Shown in pieces: positions 6,496-13,842 of a stretch of 15,761 bases of DNA; the stretch's first letter is position 1; every line of letters starts with the position of its first letter. Source of the stretch: Desulfarculus sp. (lineage in GTDB: Bacteria > Desulfobacterota > Desulfarculia > Desulfarculales > Desulfarculaceae); assembly GCA_020216625.1 (NCBI GenBank), contig JAIUYB010000006.1, positions 1 through 15,761 of the forward strand. Reading direction: 5' to 3'. The translations under genes and the position numbers were made by a program. The notes below the pieces were generated by a model. That model was not told the origin of the DNA and did not search any database. It saw only the letters and a list, made by a program, of their open reading frames with translations.

Positions 6496-8409
6496 ATGTC
6501 AGACCGTCCCAGCCTTGAAAACCCATCCAAGATAATGCGACTCCTGACCACCCTGATCTTTCTGGTCTCGGCCTCGCTGACCCTTTTCCATCTCTACCTG
6601 GGGGTGGACACCAACCTCAACGTCCTCCAGCAGCGCATCGTGCACGTCTTCGCGATCATGCTGGTCTGGTATCTCTATAAATGCCGCGACCAGCTGACCC
6701 GGGGACGCTGGCTCGGCGGCGGGGCCTATGTCCTGATCCTGGCCCTGGTGGCGGTGGTGGGCGGCTACTACCTGATCACCTCCGATCCCCAGTCCATCCT
6801 GGAGCGCGGGATCATGGGCATCAGCGAGCTGGACGCCATGGCCGGCCTGGCTTTGATCGCCTTGGTGCTCCTGACTAGCCAGCAAGCGGTGGGTCTGCCG
6901 CTGACCATCATCGCCGGCGCCTTCCTGGCCTACGCCCTGTTGGGCCCCTACATGCCCGAGATGGTGGCCCACAAGGGCTATGACCTGGAGTACATCACCA
7001 GCTACCTGGCCTGGACCCTGGAGGGCCTGTTCGGCACCCCCATCGGGGCCTCGGTCTCCTTCGTCAGCCTCTACATCATCTTCGGCGAGCTGCTGGATCA
7101 GTTCGGGGCGGGCAAGTTCTTCATCGACATCGCCTACGCGCTGACCGGTCGCATGCGCGGTGGACCGGCCGAGGCGGCGGTGCTCTCCTCGGCCATGATG
7201 GGCTCCATCAACGGCAGCGCGGTGGCCAACGTGGTCACCACCGGCACCTTCACCATCCCCCTGATGAAGCGGGTGGGCTACCAGCCCCATTACGCCGGCG
7301 CGGTGGAGGCGGTGGCCTCCACCGGTGGGCAGATCCTGCCCCCGGTGATGGGCGCGGCCGCTTTCGTCATGGCCGACATGACTGGCACCCCCTACGCCAA
7401 CATCGTCCTGGCTGGTCTTTTGCCAGGCATCCTCTACTATCTCAGCCTGGGCCTGGCGGTCTACCTCCAGGCCGGCAGCCAGGGCCTGAAGGGTGAAAGG
7501 CGCGCCGACCTGCCCCGCTTCAAGGAGGTCTTCAAGGCCGGCTACTACCACCTGGTGCCCATCGTGGTGCTGATCTACCTGCTTTTGATCGAGGAGCTTT
7601 CGGCCAACTACGCCGCCATCTTCGCCATCGCGGTGCTGTTGGTGGTGGGGGTGGTCAAGACCCTGATCCTGGAGCGCCGCTTCCCCCTGCGCGAGATCAA
7701 GGACGCCTTCGTCAAGGCGGCGGCCACCACCGCGCCGGTGGCGGCCGCCTGCGCCTCGGCCGGCCTGGTCATCGGCATCGTGAGCATGACCGGCATCGGG
7801 GTCAAGTTCACCCAGATCGTCTTCGATCTCTCGGGCAACAATTTGTTCCTCATGCTGTTGATGGTGATGGCGGCCTGCATCGTGCTGGGCATGGGCCTGC
7901 CCTCCACCGCCGCCTATGTCATCGCGGCCACGGTGGGAGCCCCGGCCCTGGTCTCCGCGGGAGTGCCGGCCCTGGCGGCCAACATGTTCGTTTTCTACTT
8001 CGCCATCATCTCCTTCATCACCCCGCCAGTGGCCATCGCGGCTTACGCCGGGGCGGGCATCGCCAAGTCCAACCCCACCCGCACCGGCTTCACCGCCTTC
8101 CGGCTGGGTTTCTCGGGCTTCGTGATCCCCTTCATCTATGTCTATCATCCGGCCCTGCTCATCGTGGACACCCCGGTCCTGCCCACCTTGGCCATCCTGG
8201 GCCTGTCTCTGTTGGCGGTGACGTTGATGGCCACCGCCCTGGAAGGCTGGGCCGGACGCAGGCTCAACCCAGCGCTGCGCCTGTGCATGCTGGGAGCGGC
8301 CGTGTTGGCCATCGTGCGTCAGACCAGCCTGAGCCTGCTGGGGGTGGCGGCCGCCCTGGCCATCATCGCTTTCGTCCTCTGGCGATGGCGCCAAACCCGC
8401 GAGGAATAA
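6496..8409 (+). CDS. TRAP transporter fused permease (TAXI type, DctQ-DctM fusion)
   Basis: 637 aa, very hydrophobic, with roughly 16 or more transmembrane segments. The ATG at 6496 has AGGAG 10 bases upstream. The N-terminal part (about 14-150) corresponds to the small DctQ-like subunit and the rest to the large DctM-like subunit, as is usual for TAXI systems. Family motifs include MMGSINGSAVANVVTTGTF (234-252), AVASTGGQILPPVMGAAAF (272-290) and a late GMGLPSTAAYVIAA, which mark the two inverted transport repeats. The protein is expected to be a Na+- or H+-driven importer working with the binding protein encoded upstream. A hydrophobic C-terminal tail (from about 555) extends beyond the core transport domain, as in other TAXI permeases. 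It is the last gene of the plus-strand set and is followed by a terminator. Confidence 0.95.
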   Translation: MSDRPSLENPSKIMRLLTTLIFLVSASLTLFHLYLGVDTNLNVLQQRIVHVFAIMLVWYLYKCRDQLTRGRWLGGGAYVLILALVAVVGGYYLITSDPQSILERGIMGISELDAMAGLALIALVLLTSQQAVGLPLTIIAGAFLAYALLGPYMPEMVAHKGYDLEYITSYLAWTLEGLFGTPIGASVSFVSLYIIFGELLDQFGAGKFFIDIAYALTGRMRGGPAEAAVLSSAMMGSINGSAVANVVTTGTFTIPLMKRVGYQPHYAGAVEAVASTGGQILPPVMGAAAFVMADMTGTPYANIVLAGLLPGILYYLSLGLAVYLQAGSQGLKGERRADLPRFKEVFKAGYYHLVPIVVLIYLLLIEELSANYAAIFAIAVLLVVGVVKTLILERRFPLREIKDAFVKAAATTAPVAAACASAGLVIGIVSMTGIGVKFTQIVFDLSGNNLFLMLLMVMAACIVLGMGLPSTAAYVIAATVGAPALVSAGVPALAANMFVFYFAIISFITPPVAIAAYAGAGIAKSNPTRTGFTAFRLGFSGFVIPFIYVYHPALLIVDTPVLPTLAILGLSLLAVTLMATALEGWAGRRLNPALRLCMLGAAVLAIVRQTSLSLLGVAAALAIIAFVLWRWRQTREE

Positions 8410-8439
8410 TTTCCCATCTTCACTTCCGCCCAAAACGAA

Positions 8440-8480
8440 CGGGGCGGCCGGAGCCTCACTCCGACCGCCCCGCGGCTTTT
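8440..8480 (+). terminator. Rho-independent terminator of the IclR/TAXI-TRAP operon
   Basis: CGGGGCGG (8440-8447) pairs with CCGCCCCG (8465-8472). After one C/A mismatch the stem continues as CGGAG/CTCCG with a 5-base loop. TTTT (8477-8480) and a further TTT follow. On the minus strand the hairpin is followed by GTTCGTTTT, so it may also stop the opposing operon, whose last gene ends 65 bases away. A smaller hairpin, CGGAA-GCGA-TTCCG (8517-8530), lies beside that stop codon. Confidence 0.75.
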
Positions 8481-8536
8481 GCTTTCCACCGCACCGGGGC
8501 CACGTCAGCCCGGTCCCGGAAGCGATTCCGTCCCTG

Positions 8537-9064
8537 TTAACGAGGCCGGATGCGGCCCTTCCACCAGAACCAGGCCCCACCCAGCCAAAACAGAAACGAC
8601 AATCCCCAGATGGCCCGGACCCATAGGGGCTGGCCCGTCAGGCCCGGCTGGTTGGCGAGGGCCGGCGCGGGAGGGGCGGCCTGGGATTCGGCGTTCCAGT
8701 CCAGGTTGGCCTCGACCCGGTGACCCTGACCGTCCTCCAACACCACCCGATAGGTTCCAGCGCCGGTCGGCAGCCAAGCGAATTGACCCCGCTCGTCGGC
8801 GTTGCCCACTTGGAAAGTCTGGCCCTTGGGGTCCAGCACCCTCACCTTGGCGAAGCTCATGGCCTCCCCGTCGCTGTACTCGGCCCGCACCCAGGCCGCC
8901 GGACCCTGTCCAGTCTGGACCGACACCCCGTGAGCCGCCGCGGAACCGACCCAGACCAGAAGCGTCAGCCCAGCCCAGGCCAGGGTCGCCAGACCACGGG
9001 AGGGGCCCCGCCCCGGCCGGCGGCCGGGACGGGACGAGGGGAGGAGGAATGACCTGAGACTCAT
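8537..9064 (-). CDS. Small exported, C-terminally membrane-anchored protein, NikL/CbiL-like
   Basis: 175 aa. The start is ATG at 9064, overlapping the DUF4198 stop as ATGA, so translation is probably coupled. An Arg-rich n-region and hydrophobic segment (25-44) end in SAAA, predicting cleavage to leave His45-Gly46 as the mature N-terminus. Residues 45-130 form a small beta-sandwich-like domain with AEYSDGEAMSFAKVRV, FQVGNADERGQFAWLP and EDGQGHRVEA. This pattern is seen in NikL/CbiL-type accessory proteins of nickel/cobalt uptake and in carboxypeptidase-regulatory-like domains. A Pro/Ala linker leads to one transmembrane helix (about 150-167, many Trp) and a basic tail, anchoring it in the inner membrane with the domain in the periplasm. 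No metal permease is nearby. A role passing a metal from the TonB system toward the membrane is inferred. Confidence 0.75.
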   Translation of the reverse strand: MSLRSFLLPSSRPGRRPGRGPSRGLATLAWAGLTLLVWVGSAAAHGVSVQTGQGPAAWVRAEYSDGEAMSFAKVRVLDPKGQTFQVGNADERGQFAWLPTGAGTYRVVLEDGQGHRVEANLDWNAESQAAPPAPALANQPGLTGQPLWVRAIWGLSFLFWLGGAWFWWKGRIRPR

Positions 9065-9819
9065 TTCAGGTCGAAGGTCAACGCGGCGGAGTGATAGAAC
9101 TTGTCGCACTCGGCCGGGTCGCTGAAGGGCGTCTCGTGCTTGGCCAGCACCAGCCATTGGCCGGGATGCCAAACCTTAACCGTGGTCTTGCCCTGCTTGT
9201 CGGTCTTGGACGCGAAAGCGAAGACGTTGCTCTCGGCGCTGAAGCCGGCGAAGGTGGCGAAGACCTGGCTGTTGCCCAGGGGCTTGCCCTCGAACAGCAC
9301 CTGGATCGGCAGCTCGCCGCCGGCCTTGATGGCGCCCGGGTTGACCAGGGGCACGATCTCCAGGTTCTGGCCCACCGGCTGCGATACATCGCCAGCGGTC
9401 TTGCCCAGGTTGAGGACCGCCTTGGCGTATTTAACCGAGCGGATGCACTGGGTGGCCCCAGGCACCTGGTTCTTGGGCTTGTCCTGGCTGCCCTCCGGAC
9501 TGTTGGTGTACCACTGGGCCTGACGGCCGCTCACCGCCAGGTAGCTGCCCTCCGCGAGCGGCGCCGCGCTGACGAAGTCCAGCTTGTCGCCGGCCTTGCA
9601 CTCCAGCCTGCCCTTGGGCCCCACCAGATAGGCCGGCATCAGCTTCTCGGCCTCGGTGCCCTCGTTGGCCGGGAAGGCGTGGCCATAGCCCACCAGGATG
9701 TGGGCTGGTTGACCCGCTTGGGTCTTGTCGAACGTGATCCACATGTCGTGGGCCAGGGCGGGAGCCGCCAGCAGGGCGACGGCCAGGGCGGCGAAAATGG
9801 CGGCAATGATCTTGCGCAT
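9061..9819 (-). CDS. DUF4198-family periplasmic protein (probable metal-uptake accessory)
   Basis: 252 aa. The ATG at 9819 follows a strong AAGGAGGAG site. The signal peptide is residues 1-23 and ends ALA, a clean signal peptidase I site, so the mature protein starts His24-Asp-Met-Trp. The family pattern is visible: HDMW at the N-terminus, VGYGHAFP (43-50), QNLEIVPLVNP (151-161), KVWHPGQW (215-222) and a terminal YHSAALTF. DUF4198 proteins often accompany nickel/cobalt transport genes. Possible ligands include the N-terminal amine and His24, His40, His47, His218, His228, His243 and Cys74, Cys125, Cys238. The gene sits 17 bases after the TonB-dependent receptor and overlaps the NikL-like gene, so a periplasmic step directly behind the receptor is likely. 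The substrate is not provable from sequence. Confidence 0.88.
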   Translation of the reverse strand: MRKIIAAIFAALAVALLAAPALAHDMWITFDKTQAGQPAHILVGYGHAFPANEGTEAEKLMPAYLVGPKGRLECKAGDKLDFVSAAPLAEGSYLAVSGRQAQWYTNSPEGSQDKPKNQVPGATQCIRSVKYAKAVLNLGKTAGDVSQPVGQNLEIVPLVNPGAIKAGGELPIQVLFEGKPLGNSQVFATFAGFSAESNVFAFASKTDKQGKTTVKVWHPGQWLVLAKHETPFSDPAECDKFYHSAALTFDLK

Positions 9820-9836
9820 GGAATCTCCTCCTTGGG

Positions 9837-11894
9837 TTACCAGTCGATGGTCAGAGTGAGGTAGGCCGACAAGGGGTCGCCAGGGGCGTAGATCTTTTCG
9901 TTGTTGGCGTAACCCACGTATTCCGAGTAGGTGGCGTCAAACAGGTTGATGATGTCCAGGGCCAGGCGGTAGCGTTTGTCGAAGCGGTAGGAGACCTGGG
10001 CGTCCACGGTCTGGAAGCCGTCGGCCTTGATGGTATTGGCCGCGTCCACGTTCCAGTCGCTGACCCAGCGGTAGCGCAGCCTGCCGCCCAGGCCCAACTC
10101 GGGCTCGTAGGACAGCTCGGCGTTGAAGACGTTCTCCGGCACGCTGGTCAGCCGGTTGCCGTCGCGCTGGGCGGTTCCGTCGAAGTAGTCGGTGTAGCGG
10201 GCGTCGATGTAGGCATAGTCCAGGTGCAGGCGCACGTGTTTCCATGGATAGAGGTTGATCTCGGCCTCGATGCCCTCGCGGCGGGTGGTGCCGGCGTTCT
10301 CCAGGGTGTTGGGATCGTCCACCTTGGCCTGAAAGTCGTCGGTGGTGTCCAGCCGCCAGGCGGTCAGTCCGAAGTCGACCCATTTCACCGGACGGCCGCG
10401 CAGGCCGCCCTCGTACTGGGTGCGGATGGCTGGATCCAGATAGGAGCGCTTCCAGAGATCGCGGTCCCGGGGCAGGGCGAAGCCCTTGCCATAGCCGGTG
10501 AAGATCTCGTAGTCCTTGAGCAGGGTGTAGACCAGGGCCGCCTTGGGGCTGAAGATCTCGGGCCCGCTGCGGTCATAGGTGCCGGAGGGGATGCGCTCGT
10601 TTAGCTCGCCAGAGAACATGTCGTAGCGGCCGCCCACCACCAACCGCAGCGGCTTGAAGATCTGGTAGTTAAGCTCGCTGTAGAGCGCGGTGGTGTAGAG
10701 GGTGATGTCGAAATCCTGGTATTTGCTGCCCCGGTTGCGGCCGTTGCCCACCACCAGGTTCCAGCGCTCGCGATTCTCCTTCTCGTCCATGAAGTCCAGG
10801 CCCACCACGAAGCGGGTCTCCCGCTCCAGCACCTGGCCCAAGTAGTTGTAGGACACGCCAGTGCCCATCACCTCGCGCTGGAAGAAGCGCTCGTCGCCGT
10901 AGTTGCTGCCGATCTTCTGGCTGGAGCTGATCCAGTTCTGGTACCAGCGGGTGAAATCCTGCTGGTGGGCCCAGGCGTAGACCATCAGCTTGGAGTTGTC
11001 GCTGAGCTTGTAGCGGGCATCGGCCCGGGCCTCGCCGCGCTTCTTCTTGCCGCCGTTTACGTCACTGACCGAACGGCTGGGGTTGGAGTCATAGACCGAC
11101 TGGGGGATGTAGCCGGGCGAATCCCAGGTGGAGTTGAAGGCCCGCACGCTGAAGGTGGCGTCCAGACGGTCATTCAGGGCGTAGGTCCAGCGGCCGGCCA
11201 CGTTCTGCTTGTTCCAGGTGGAATTATCCTGGTAACCGTCGGTGTGATAGACCTCGGCGGCGTAGACCTGGTCCAGCTTGCCTTCCTTGCGGGCGATGAC
11301 CGCCACCGCGTCCTGGGTGTTGAAGCTGCCGTATTGCAGCTTGAATCTGGTGAAATCACCGGACTTGATGGTGTAGAAGGCCACCGAGCCGGCGCTGGCG
11401 TAGTTGCCATACAGCGCCGAGGCCGGGCCCTTGACCACCTCCACCCGCTCGATCTCCTCGGGGATGATGTAGTTGGTGTCGGCGTAGCCGTCGGTCTCGT
11501 TGAGCGGGATGCCGTCCAGGAAGATGGCGGCGTCGGGCCCGTGGGAGCAGCTGGTGAAGCCGCGCATCTGGAACGCGGCGGCGGTTCCGCCCTGATGGTA
11601 CTGGTTGATGGTGATGCCCGGGCTCAGCTTGAGCATATCCAGGGGCGTCACGTAGACCCGGTCCACGATCTCGGCGTTGTCCAATACCGTGGCGCTGGTG
11701 GCGGCCAGGCCCTCGCGCAGAGTGTCGCCGCGCACCACCACGTCGTCGAGTTTCAGGGTCTTTTTGGTCGCCTCTTCCGCGGCCGTGGTTGTGGTTTTGT
11801 CTCCCGGCGGAGCCTCGGCCGCCAAGGCCACGCCAGCCATGATCGACGCCAGGACCATGGCCGTGAAAACCAGTGACTTTAGGCTTCTCATCAT
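9837..11894 (-). CDS. TonB-dependent outer-membrane receptor
   Basis: 685 aa. The signal peptide is 1-26 (AALA/AE region). A TonB-box-like LDDVVVRGD (49-57) follows a Thr-rich spacer. The plug domain spans about 60-180, with MLKLSPGI (88-94), the RGF motif (111-113), FLDGIPLNE (125-133) and ERVEVVKGPASALYG (149-163). The rest is a 22-strand-type barrel ending LTLTIDW, with the C-terminal aromatic residue needed for barrel assembly. His100, Cys116 and His118 in the plug are possible metal contacts. ATGs at 11894 and 11891 both fit the GGAGGGAG ribosome site; the first is given. It sits between tonB and the DUF4198 gene. A 222-base leader with hairpins separates it from tonB, so it may be expressed at a different level from the motor genes. 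Cobalt, nickel or a metal complex is the likely cargo by association only. Confidence 0.95.
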   Translation of the reverse strand: MMRSLKSLVFTAMVLASIMAGVALAAEAPPGDKTTTTAAEEATKKTLKLDDVVVRGDTLREGLAATSATVLDNAEIVDRVYVTPLDMLKLSPGITINQYHQGGTAAAFQMRGFTSCSHGPDAAIFLDGIPLNETDGYADTNYIIPEEIERVEVVKGPASALYGNYASAGSVAFYTIKSGDFTRFKLQYGSFNTQDAVAVIARKEGKLDQVYAAEVYHTDGYQDNSTWNKQNVAGRWTYALNDRLDATFSVRAFNSTWDSPGYIPQSVYDSNPSRSVSDVNGGKKKRGEARADARYKLSDNSKLMVYAWAHQQDFTRWYQNWISSSQKIGSNYGDERFFQREVMGTGVSYNYLGQVLERETRFVVGLDFMDEKENRERWNLVVGNGRNRGSKYQDFDITLYTTALYSELNYQIFKPLRLVVGGRYDMFSGELNERIPSGTYDRSGPEIFSPKAALVYTLLKDYEIFTGYGKGFALPRDRDLWKRSYLDPAIRTQYEGGLRGRPVKWVDFGLTAWRLDTTDDFQAKVDDPNTLENAGTTRREGIEAEINLYPWKHVRLHLDYAYIDARYTDYFDGTAQRDGNRLTSVPENVFNAELSYEPELGLGGRLRYRWVSDWNVDAANTIKADGFQTVDAQVSYRFDKRYRLALDIINLFDATYSEYVGYANNEKIYAPGDPLSAYLTLTIDW

Positions 11895-11976
11895 TTCTCC
11901 CTCCACTTGTCTCGTTGTTTTCGCCTTGGTTGGATTGACGGAGCGTGGAGGGAGGCGCAAAATAATGATGCACCCG

Positions 11977-12046
11977 GGGCCTCGGCCCCTGGTCCCACGG
12001 GAGAGTGGCCGCGCGCGCCGGCCAAAGCATGAACGGCCGCTCTCCC
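11977..12046 (-). promoter_or_regulatory. Structured leader between tonB and the receptor gene
   Basis: A 13-base arm (11999-12011, GGGAGAGTGGCCG) pairs with 12034-12046 except for one G-T position. A second hairpin, GGGGCC-TC-GGCCCC (11977-11990), follows in the direction of transcription. A U-rich stretch (about 11966-11960) comes ten bases later, so termination would be imperfect. Upstream, a three-codon ATG-AGC-TAA frame (12076-12068) has AAGGAGG in front of it. Possible roles are partial termination after tonB, mRNA stabilisation, or control of the receptor; no known riboswitch motif was recognised. Confidence 0.4.
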
Positions 12047-12116
12047 AACTCCACTTTTCCGCCGCCGTTAGCTCATCAGCCCTCCTTGGCCGACCCGCGC
12101 CAGCCCCAAACCGTTC

Positions 12117-12800
12117 TCAACTCAGCTCGAAGGCCACCGTCAGCTCCAGGCTGAGGCTTGGCCTGCCGGGTTTTATCATGCCCGCCGGAGGCGCGGGAAA
12201 GGGCGCCGCTCGCTGGACCGCCTCCAGGGCGGCCTGGTCCAGCTCCGGGCTGCCCGAGCCGCGCTTGACCCGGCAATCGCTCAACTCGCCCTTGGGACCG
12301 ATGGCGAAGGTCAAGGCCACCCGACCCTCGATTTGGCGGCGGCGGGCCTGGCTGGGATAGCGTTTCTCGCGCTCGATGCGCAAACGCACAATTTCGTAGT
12401 AGGCATCCTGATCGGCCCGGCCCACCGGGGGGCTGGGGGCGGTCAGACCCAGCCCGCCCAGGCCGGCCACCGCCGCGGAGGGGGCGGCCTCGGCCATGAC
12501 ATCGCTGGCGTTGCTGGCCAGCGGCGAAACCTCCCGCACCTGGGGCATCGGCATGAGGTTGCGCCGCACGTCCAGTGGATTGACCGCCTGGGGTTCGTTG
12601 GTCTGGGGCGGACGCAGACGGGGCCGGGGCAGGGCCCGGGCCGGCGGCGTCGGGTCCGTCAAACCCACCCGGATCACGGAATAGGTCCGCACGTCCAGCA
12701 ATCCGCTGACATGCAGGATCAGCCCCAGATGCACCAGAAGCGATATCCCCAGGAAAACCCGCAAGGGCCAATTGGGCCGCTTGGCGATGGCCGCTGGCAT
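12117..12800 (-). CDS. tonB: TonB energy-transducing protein
   Basis: 227 aa. One N-terminal transmembrane helix (about 12-33) contains Ser20-x3-His24, the SxxxH motif TonB uses to couple with ExbB/ExbD. A moderately Pro-rich periplasmic spacer (50-130) is shorter and less repetitive than in enteric TonB. The C-terminal domain (about 145-227) has RYPSQARRRQIEGRVAL, the variable-loop Gly/Ser stretch and LDQAALEAVQRAAPFPAPP, all standard. It should carry ExbBD-derived energy to the receptor gene downstream. The ATG at 12800 lies 2 bases after the exbD stop; the ribosome site (AAGGA) is inside the end of exbD, so the two are translationally linked. Confidence 0.93.
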   Translation of the reverse strand: MPAAIAKRPNWPLRVFLGISLLVHLGLILHVSGLLDVRTYSVIRVGLTDPTPPARALPRPRLRPPQTNEPQAVNPLDVRRNLMPMPQVREVSPLASNASDVMAEAAPSAAVAGLGGLGLTAPSPPVGRADQDAYYEIVRLRIEREKRYPSQARRRQIEGRVALTFAIGPKGELSDCRVKRGSGSPELDQAALEAVQRAAPFPAPPAGMIKPGRPSLSLELTVAFELS

Positions 12801-12802
12801 GG

Positions 12803-13210
12803 CTAGAAGTCCTTCTCCGTGGCCAGGTACAGCGATCCCGCCCCGGCGGCCTTGGCCATGTCCATCACCCTCACCGCCTGGTTCAACACCACCCGGCGGT
12901 CAGCCTTGATGAAAACCTGGGCGTCCTTGCGCCCGGCGATGCGCTGACGAACGCGCTCCAGCAGCGAATCCAGCGGCACCTCCTCCTGGCCCAGCAGCAC
13001 TCGTCCGTCCTGGGCCACATAGATGGTGATCTGCTGTTCCAGCTGGGCGGCGGCCGAGCGCGCCTGGGGCAGCTTGAGGTCGATGGCCTCGTCCACCATG
13101 AAATTGGTGGTGAGCAGGAAATAGATCAACAAGAGGAAAACGATGTCGATCAGCGAGGTCAGCGGCAGCGCCACCCCGGCCCGCTGTCTGGGTTTGGCGT
13201 GTCTGAGCAT
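12803..13210 (-). CDS. exbD: ExbD/TolR-family biopolymer transport protein
   Basis: 135 aa. A short cytoplasmic N-terminus is followed by one transmembrane helix (about 16-36, TSLIDIVFLLLIYFLLTT) with Asp22, the proton-carrying residue of the family. A periplasmic domain (40-135) contains LPQA, an IYVAQDGRV strand and FIKADRRV. With ExbB it forms the proton-driven inner-membrane motor that powers TonB. The ATG at 13210 is 12 bases after the exbB stop with a GGAAGGGGG purine run upstream. By neighbourhood it is ExbD rather than TolR: no tol-pal genes are present, and tonB and a receptor follow. Confidence 0.93.
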   Translation of the reverse strand: MLRHAKPRQRAGVALPLTSLIDIVFLLLIYFLLTTNFMVDEAIDLKLPQARSAAAQLEQQITIYVAQDGRVLLGQEEVPLDSLLERVRQRIAGRKDAQVFIKADRRVVLNQAVRVMDMAKAAGAGSLYLATEKDF

Positions 13211-13222
13211 CGCGCCCCCTTC

Positions 13223-13837
13223 CTAGCGGCTGCCGTTCAGGGCCTTGATGAAGGCCACGCTGCGGGTCTCCAACAAGTCGTGGAACCGGTCCACCCGGCC
13301 GGATAGGTAGGAATGCACCGCCATGGTGGGCAAGGCCACGATCAAACCGAAGGCGGTGGTGAGCATGGCCTCCCAGATGCCGCCGGCCAGCACCGCCGCG
13401 TTGACCTTGCCCCCGGTCTCCTGGATAACCATGAAGGCCCTGATCATGCCGGTGACGGTGCCCAACAGGCCCAGAAGGGGTGCGATGTTGCCGATGGCGG
13501 CCAACAGGGGCAGGTAGCGCTCCATCTCCCGGACCTCGTTCTGCTGGGCGTCGATCAGCACCGTCTCCATGGTCTCCCGGTCGCTGGGCTTGATCTGGGC
13601 CGCGGCCGCCAGCACCCGCCCCAGGGGCCCGGGATCCTCCCCAGCCAGGGCCTGGGCCCCGGCCATGTCACCCTGGGCCAAGGAGCGCCCCACCTGTTCG
13701 GCCAGATCCTCGCCGGCCAGGCGCACCCGCGAATAGCGCCATAGGCGCTCGGCCGCCAGGGCCAGCATCACCACCGAGCAGAAGAGAATCGGCCACATGA
13801 CGAAGCCGCCCTTGGTGAAAAATCCCAACACGTCCAT
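13223..13837 (-). CDS. exbB: ExbB/MotA/TolQ-family proton channel protein
   Basis: 204 aa from the ATG at 13837. Three transmembrane helices are seen: about 12-32, 111-133 (IAPLLGLLGTVTGMI) and 152-176 (GGIWEAMLTTAFGLIVALP). Glu156 in the third corresponds to the conserved helix-3 glutamate of ExbB. The large cytoplasmic loop lies between helices 1 and 2. A GTG at 13846 overlaps the upstream stop codon, but GGGGAGG lies exactly 8 bases before the ATG at 13837, so the ATG is preferred. It sits 5 bases after the repeat-protein gene and 12 before exbD, which makes co-transcription close to certain. Confidence 0.93.
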   Translation of the reverse strand: MDVLGFFTKGGFVMWPILFCSVVMLALAAERLWRYSRVRLAGEDLAEQVGRSLAQGDMAGAQALAGEDPGPLGRVLAAAAQIKPSDRETMETVLIDAQQNEVREMERYLPLLAAIGNIAPLLGLLGTVTGMIRAFMVIQETGGKVNAAVLAGGIWEAMLTTAFGLIVALPTMAVHSYLSGRVDRFHDLLETRSVAFIKALNGSR

Positions 13838-13842
13838 GTCGC

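Noticed and set aside
6499..8580. Long open frame antisense to the TRAP permease, with similar antisense frames over the kinase, aroA-like, receptor and repeat-protein genes
   Set aside because: High GC lowers stop-codon frequency opposite real genes. The translations are low-complexity (His, Gly, Asp, Gln rich), show no family motifs, and overlap genes with clear domains.
11957..11972. Fur box upstream of the receptor gene
   Set aside because: The ATAATGAT stretch matches only about half of the Fur palindrome, without the second arm, and it lies inside an operon rather than at a promoter.
13210..13223. TolQ/TolR assignment for the motor genes
   Set aside because: No tolA, tolB or pal genes follow; tonB and a TonB-dependent receptor do, so ExbB/ExbD fits better.
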